Source: Salinactinospora qingdaonensis
Lineage (GTDB): Bacteria > Actinomycetota > Actinomycetes > Streptosporangiales > Streptosporangiaceae
Direction of reading: 5' to 3'
DNA length: 64,000 bases
NCBI RefSeq assembly: GCF_039539445.1
Contig: NZ_BAABDD010000024.1
Span: 1-64,000, forward strand
Part shown: positions 60,308 to 64,000 of the stretch, piece after piece
Position numbering within the stretch: position 1 is the first letter of the stretch
Layout of the letters: each line of letters begins with the position of its first letter
The notes under the pieces: model-generated
What the model saw: the letters and a program-made list of their open reading frames with translations, nothing else
What the model was told of the DNA's origin: nothing
The model's database searches: none
Position numbers and translations under genes: made by a program

Positions 60308-61278
60308 CAGGCCCCTTCCCCAAAGCGCGCCGCCTGCTCACCGCACCCACCGTAGCGATGCTGCCCCGCGTAGCCGACTCCCTGTCCTTCCTCTACCTCG
60401 AAAACGTCCGCGTCGTCCAAGACGACACCGGAGTCTGTGCCCAAATCCAACCCCCCGACGGCGAGACCAGCCGCGTCTACCTCCCAGTGGCCTCCCTGTC
60501 CTGCATCCTGCTGGGAACCGGCACCTCAGCCACCAATCCCGCCATGGCCACATGCGCCCGCCACGGCACCACCGTCGTCTGGTCCGGTGCCGGCGGCGTG
60601 CGCATGTACTCCGGCAGCCAACCCTCCGACCTCACCACCGAATGGCTCGAACGCCAAGCCCGCGCCTGGGCTGACGACACCACACGCCTCGAAGTCGCCA
60701 GCCGCATGTACCAAATGCGGTTCAACACCCCCGTGCCCGAAGGAACCACCCTCCAGCAACTCCGCGGCCTCGAAGGCCAACGCATGAAAGCCCTCTACCA
60801 CTCCATGGCGCAGCGCCACCGCCTTCGCGGCTTCAAACGCAACTACAACCCCGAAAACTGGGACACCCAAAACCCCGTCAACCAAGCCGTATCCGCAGCA
60901 AACACCGCCCTATACGGAGCCACCCACGCCGCCATCCTCGCCCTGGGATGCTCACCCGCCCTCGGCTTCATTCACAGCGGCAAACAGCAATCCTTCGTCT
61001 ACGACATCGCCGACCTCTACAAAGCCCAGCACACCATCCCGCTGGCCTTCGCTCTCAGCAACAGCACCCACCCCGACCGCGAAGCACGCATCCGACTACG
61101 CGAAAACTTCCGCCTCTACCGCCTCATGCCCAAAATCGCCAACGACATCCAACGACTCCTCAACCCCGACATCACCGATGCCGCCGCCCCAGAAGAAACC
61201 GAACTCGTCCACCTCTGGGACCCCGACCTAGGACCCGTCGACGCCGGAATCAATCACGCCGCAGAAGTGGACTGGTGA
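60304..61278 (+). CDS. cas1e: Cas1e integrase
   Basis: 324 residues from ATG 60304 (ATGA overlap with cas6e). The catalytic residues are visible: Glu157 (LRGLEGQRMKALY), His224 (LGFIHSGKQQSFVYD), Asp234 and Asp237 (YDIADLYK), with the same spacing as in E. coli Cas1. It integrates new spacers with Cas2 next to the leader. Complete, so adaptation should be functional. Confidence 0.96.
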   Translation: MTGPFPKARRLLTAPTVAMLPRVADSLSFLYLENVRVVQDDTGVCAQIQPPDGETSRVYLPVASLSCILLGTGTSATNPAMATCARHGTTVVWSGAGGVRMYSGSQPSDLTTEWLERQARAWADDTTRLEVASRMYQMRFNTPVPEGTTLQQLRGLEGQRMKALYHSMAQRHRLRGFKRNYNPENWDTQNPVNQAVSAANTALYGATHAAILALGCSPALGFIHSGKQQSFVYDIADLYKAQHTIPLAFALSNSTHPDREARIRLRENFRLYRLMPKIANDIQRLLNPDITDAAAPEETELVHLWDPDLGPVDAGINHAAEVDW

Positions 61279-61592
61279 ACACACCCATGCCCAACCTCGT
61301 CGTCATCTCCACCACCGCCGTACCCGACTACGTCCGAGGTTCCCTCAGTCGTTGGCTCACCGAACCCACCCCCGGCCTCTACGTCGGCTCCGTCTCCGCC
61401 CGCGTACGCGACAAACTCTGGGAAACCGTCAGCACCGCTGTCGGCGACGGCGCCGCCGTCTGTGTCCATCCCGCAGACAACGAACAGCGCTACATCATCA
61501 AAACCGCCGGAGAACGCAGAAGACGAGTCACCGACTTCGAAGGGCTCCAACTCATCGAATTCAAAGAAGAAAACGGTATTGTGCAATTGTGA
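61275..61592 (+). CDS. cas2e: Cas2e
   Basis: 105 residues from GTG 61275, overlapping the cas1 stop (ATG 61287 is an alternative). NLVVISTTAVPDYVRGSLSR then GLYVGSVSARVRDKLWETV and GDGAAVCVHPADNEQRYIIK show the Cas2e ferredoxin fold. The last residues, EENGIVQL and the stop, are encoded by the conserved leader motif of array 2, so gene end and leader share sequence. Confidence 0.95.
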   Translation: MNTPMPNLVVISTTAVPDYVRGSLSRWLTEPTPGLYVGSVSARVRDKLWETVSTAVGDGAAVCVHPADNEQRYIIKTAGERRRRVTDFEGLQLIEFKEENGIVQL

Positions 61593-61610
61593 AACTCCAG
61601 CTCGTGAAGG
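61570..61610 (+). promoter_or_regulatory. Leader-proximal motif of CRISPR array 2, overlapping cas2
   Basis: AAAACGGTATTGTGC followed by AATTGTGAA (61570-61593), then 17 nt to the first repeat. It matches the array 1 motif except for two central bases, at identical distance. The 17-nt spacers also align (CAG-TCG-GAAG pattern). The motif covers the cas2 stop codon. Confidence 0.75.
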
Positions 61611-63407
61611 GTGCTCTCCACGCGTGTGGAGGTGAGTCGGGTTTTTGGCGGCGCACGGTAGACCGGATGCTGTGCTCTCCACGCGTGTGGAGGTGAGTCG
61701 CCATTATCGCCGCTCGCTCCCCATCGCCGTAGGTGCTCTCCACGCGTGTGGAGGTGAGTCGGACGTCCTCAATTCCGGCGCCTACGTCGATCTCGTGCTC
61801 TCCACGCGTGTGGAGGTGAGTCGCCTGACTTGTCGCGGTCGGGTTTGACCGGCCTGTGCTCTCCACGCGTGTGGAGGTGAGTCGACCGGCGGGGAGCTCG
61901 ACGTCAAGGGCGTGTAGTGCTCTCCACGCGTGTGGAGGTGAGTCGCCGAGGCCGAGCGTGGCAACGACGACGCCTTGGTGCTCTCCACGCGTGTGGAGGT
62001 GAGTCGGGTGGCCGCGCGGGGCAGTCGCGCTGTCATATGTGCTCTCCACGCGTGTGGAGGTGAGTCGTAGCACAGACGGGGCGCCCCTAGCTCGGATAGG
62101 TGCTCTCCACGCGTGTGGAGGTGAGTCGCCACACGCCAGCGGCAACGAACGCCACGATCAGTGCTCTCCACGCGTGTGGAGGTGAGTCGCTGGCCTTGAT
62201 GGCGTGACGCACGACCGCTTCGTGCTCTCCACGCGTGTGGAGGTGAGTCGCTCTTGCCGATGTCGCCGGCGGCCTCGGCCTGGTGCTCTCCACGCGTGTG
62301 GAGGTGAGTCGTACTTCGCTGAGGAGACTCCGCCGTGGGCGCCGTGCTCTCCACGCGTGTGGAGGTGAGTCGCTCTGGATCTCGATCGACCGCTGCGCGC
62401 TCGTGTGCTCTCCACGCGTGTGGAGGTGAGTCGGATTCGAGCCGGACAGGCTCCCGCCTGAGGTGGTGCTCTCCACGCGTGTGGAGGTGAGTCGACCGTC
62501 TGCATGTGTTGGATGCTCACCGGCGGGTGCTCTCCACGCGTGTGGAGGTGAGTCGCATCCGATCGATATCGGCGGCCGGTCAGGGAAGTGCTCTCCACGC
62601 GTGTGGAGGTGAGTCGCCGGATTCCTCCGCCATGTCAACGGCGTCACCGTGCTCTCCACGCGTGTGGAGGTGAGTCGGCGCCGACGCTCGTGAAGACGGT
62701 GTGGCAGGCGTGCTCTCCACGCGTGTGGAGGTGAGTCGTTCGCGGCGACCCACCGCAGCCCGACGGAGGTGTGCTCTCCACGCGTGTGGAGGTGAGTCCC
62801 GGTCATCGGGGGGCTATGGTGGCCCCGCGCCGTGCTCTCCACGCGTGTGGAGGTGAGTCGGGCCGCTACTCCGATCTGGCCGCAGCCGCCGAGTGCTCTC
62901 CACGCGTGTGGAGGTGAGTCGAACACCTACAACAAGATCCGCGACCTGAGCACGTGCTCTCCACGCGTGTGGAGGTGAGTCGCGTAGCGAGGCGTTTCGC
63001 GGCGCGGTGATGGGGTGCTCTCCACGCGTGTGGAGGTGAGTCGCGCGCGCGTACTTGTCCGACGGGCGCCGCTGTGCTCTCCACGCGTGTGGAGGTGAGT
63101 CGGTGAGCATGGCGTCAATCTCGGACTCGGAGGGGTGCTCTCCACGCGTGTGGAGGTGAGTCGGACGCGCGCGCGATGCTGGCCGGACTCAAGGCGTGCT
63201 CTCCACGCGTGTGGAGGTGAGTCGACCAGAGCGAGTTTCACCACGGGGGTTCACCCGTGCTCTCCACGCGTGTGGAGGTGAGTCGCGGCCCGGTTGGAGA
63301 TCCCGCAGGGGACCCCGGTGCTCTCCACGCGTGTGGAGGTGAGTCGCAAGACCTGCGCCGGCGGTTCGCTCCGGCGCAGTGCTCTCCACGGGCGTGGAGG
63401 TGAGTCG
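61611..63407 (+). CRISPR. CRISPR array 2, type I-E, 30 repeats and 29 spacers
   Basis: 29-bp repeat (GTGCTCTCCACGCGTG followed by TGGAGGTGAGTCG), spacers 32 bp except 33 bp at 61762-61794 and 30 bp at 63044-63073. It has the same hairpin stem as array 1, but the first base, the loop and the handle differ (GTGAGTCG). One repeat near 62771 ends TCC instead of TCG, and the last one (63379) has CGGGCG in the loop, marking the distal end. The leader lies at the cas2 end, and transcription is left to right, following the cas operon. Confidence 0.98.
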
Positions 63408-63507
63408 GTAATCGTCGTTGCCCTCGTGCGCATCAGTGGGTGCTTGCTTCGCCTCGAAGAGTGGGCCTATATAAGACGGTGGCGCTCCCGATGGGAGAGG
63501 GGGTTGG

Positions 63508-64000
63508 TTAGAGCTGGAGGGTGGCGGTGATGAGGCGGTGGTCGGTTAGTGGTGGGTGGTCGGTGGGTGGGGTGTGGACGTGGTAGGTGCCGGGGGTGAG
63601 GGTGTGGTGTAGGGGGTGGTTGACGAGGAGCCAGTCGATGAGCATGGCGCCGCCGTGTTCGGGGGGTGTGTTGGTGGTGGGGCGGAATGCTTCTTCGGCG
63701 GGGGTGCCGTGGGTGTGGGCGAGTTCGGCGAGGGCGTGGAAGCCGGCACCGTGGGTGCGTTTTCCCTCTTGGGGGTTCCAGGTGCCGATGAGGTGGTCCA
63801 GCGCGCGGGTGTCGGCGTGCCAGGCGGTGGTGGGGCCTGCGGGTTGGTGGCCTTTGTGGTGGCGTTGGTGGGCGGGGACGTGTTGCCAGGTTTTGTCGGG
63901 GAGGTGGGGGCCGCTGGCGGTGGAGTTGAGGTCGCCGCCGAGCAGGGTGGGCACTCGGGGGTCGGCGGTCCAGGAGATGGCCCGGGCTTGGTGCAGGCGG
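63508..64000 (-). CDS. Endonuclease/exonuclease/phosphatase-family protein, C-terminal part (cut by window edge)
   Basis: The frame is open to the last base, so the N-terminus is outside. The visible part contains PTLLGGDLNSTASGP (the GDxN metal/catalytic motif), MLIDWLLVNHPLHHT (the IDW/IDY motif) and LTDHRLITATLQL (the final SDH-like His motif). These are the last three motifs of the DNase I/EEP fold. The family includes nucleases, lipid phosphatases and actinomycete secreted phosphatases; the choice cannot be made here. Composition is rich in Thr, Pro and His. It is convergent with CRISPR array 2. Confidence 0.85.
   Translation of the reverse strand, partial: RLHQARAISWTADPRVPTLLGGDLNSTASGPHLPDKTWQHVPAHQRHHKGHQPAGPTTAWHADTRALDHLIGTWNPQEGKRTHGAGFHALAELAHTHGTPAEEAFRPTTNTPPEHGGAMLIDWLLVNHPLHHTLTPGTYHVHTPPTDHPPLTDHRLITATLQL

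Noticed and set aside
50390..63378. Spacers of the two main arrays as self-targeting or duplicated spacers
   Set aside because: No spacer was seen to match elsewhere in the window or another spacer by eye. A proper search against the genome and phage/plasmid databases would be needed to say more.
61561..63433. Repeating reading frames across CRISPR array 2
   Set aside because: Same artefact of the 61-bp unit as in array 1.

Overview
The window is high-GC DNA with dense actinobacterial codon use. A type II Wadjet operon, a furA-katG pair and a DUF2637 protein beside a serine recombinase all point to a filamentous actinomycete. A Nocardiopsis/Streptomonospora-like member of the Streptosporangiales is my guess; the family cannot be fixed from the sequence alone.

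Region 1 (about 1.6-25.8 kb) is a sugar/glycoside catabolic island. A plus-strand block (4.2-15.8 kb) encodes a lipoprotein-dependent sugar ABC importer without its own ATPase, a hydroxypyruvate-isomerase-like TIM barrel, a pyranose-2-oxidase-like flavoprotein, a Gfo/Idh/MocA dehydrogenase, an NTF2-like protein and two pairs of C-glycoside deglycosidase subunits (alpha = TIM barrel, beta = DUF6379/CGDB). Further on come a second flavoprotein oxidase with an MFS transporter, a ROK regulator, a ThuA-like protein and a third alpha/beta pair. The likely logic is import, oxidation of the sugar C3 hydroxyl to a ketone, C-C (or C-O) glycosidic cleavage by the alpha/beta enzymes, then isomerisation of the released keto sugar. 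LysR, ROK and TetR regulators sit around it. A small element with 20-bp inverted ends lies between two of the units.

Region 2 (25.8-36.3 kb) holds a repeat-rich noncoding kilobase, a complete type II Wadjet anti-plasmid operon jetABCD on the minus strand, and a Tat-signal protein gene broken by one stop codon.

Region 3 (37-50 kb) has katG-furA, a D-2-hydroxyacid dehydrogenase and a P2-type cation ATPase. It is followed by a graveyard: an IS30 transposase remnant, a HAD remnant, a split methyltransferase, a 2OG-Fe dioxygenase with an in-frame TAA, and an N-terminally truncated serine recombinase next to a DUF2637 gene.

Region 4 (50.3-63.4 kb) is a complete type I-E CRISPR-Cas locus, cas3-cas8e-cas11-cas7-cas5-cas6e-cas1-cas2, flanked by two arrays of 30 repeats each. 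Both are read left to right and share a leader motif, but their repeats differ in the crRNA 5' handle.

The most interesting object lies between cas3 and cas8e. It is a reverse-oriented two-repeat mini-CRISPR with a single 32-nt spacer. The first 13 nt of that spacer match a site about 250 bp away, flanked by an AAG PAM, with mismatches only at positions 6 and 12 (the positions a type I-E guide does not read). The matched site lies upstream of a 33-residue hydrophobic ORF with a strong ribosome binding site. This is the layout expected of a CreTA-type or Cas-autoregulatory guide RNA. The window ends in a partial endonuclease/exonuclease/phosphatase-family gene.
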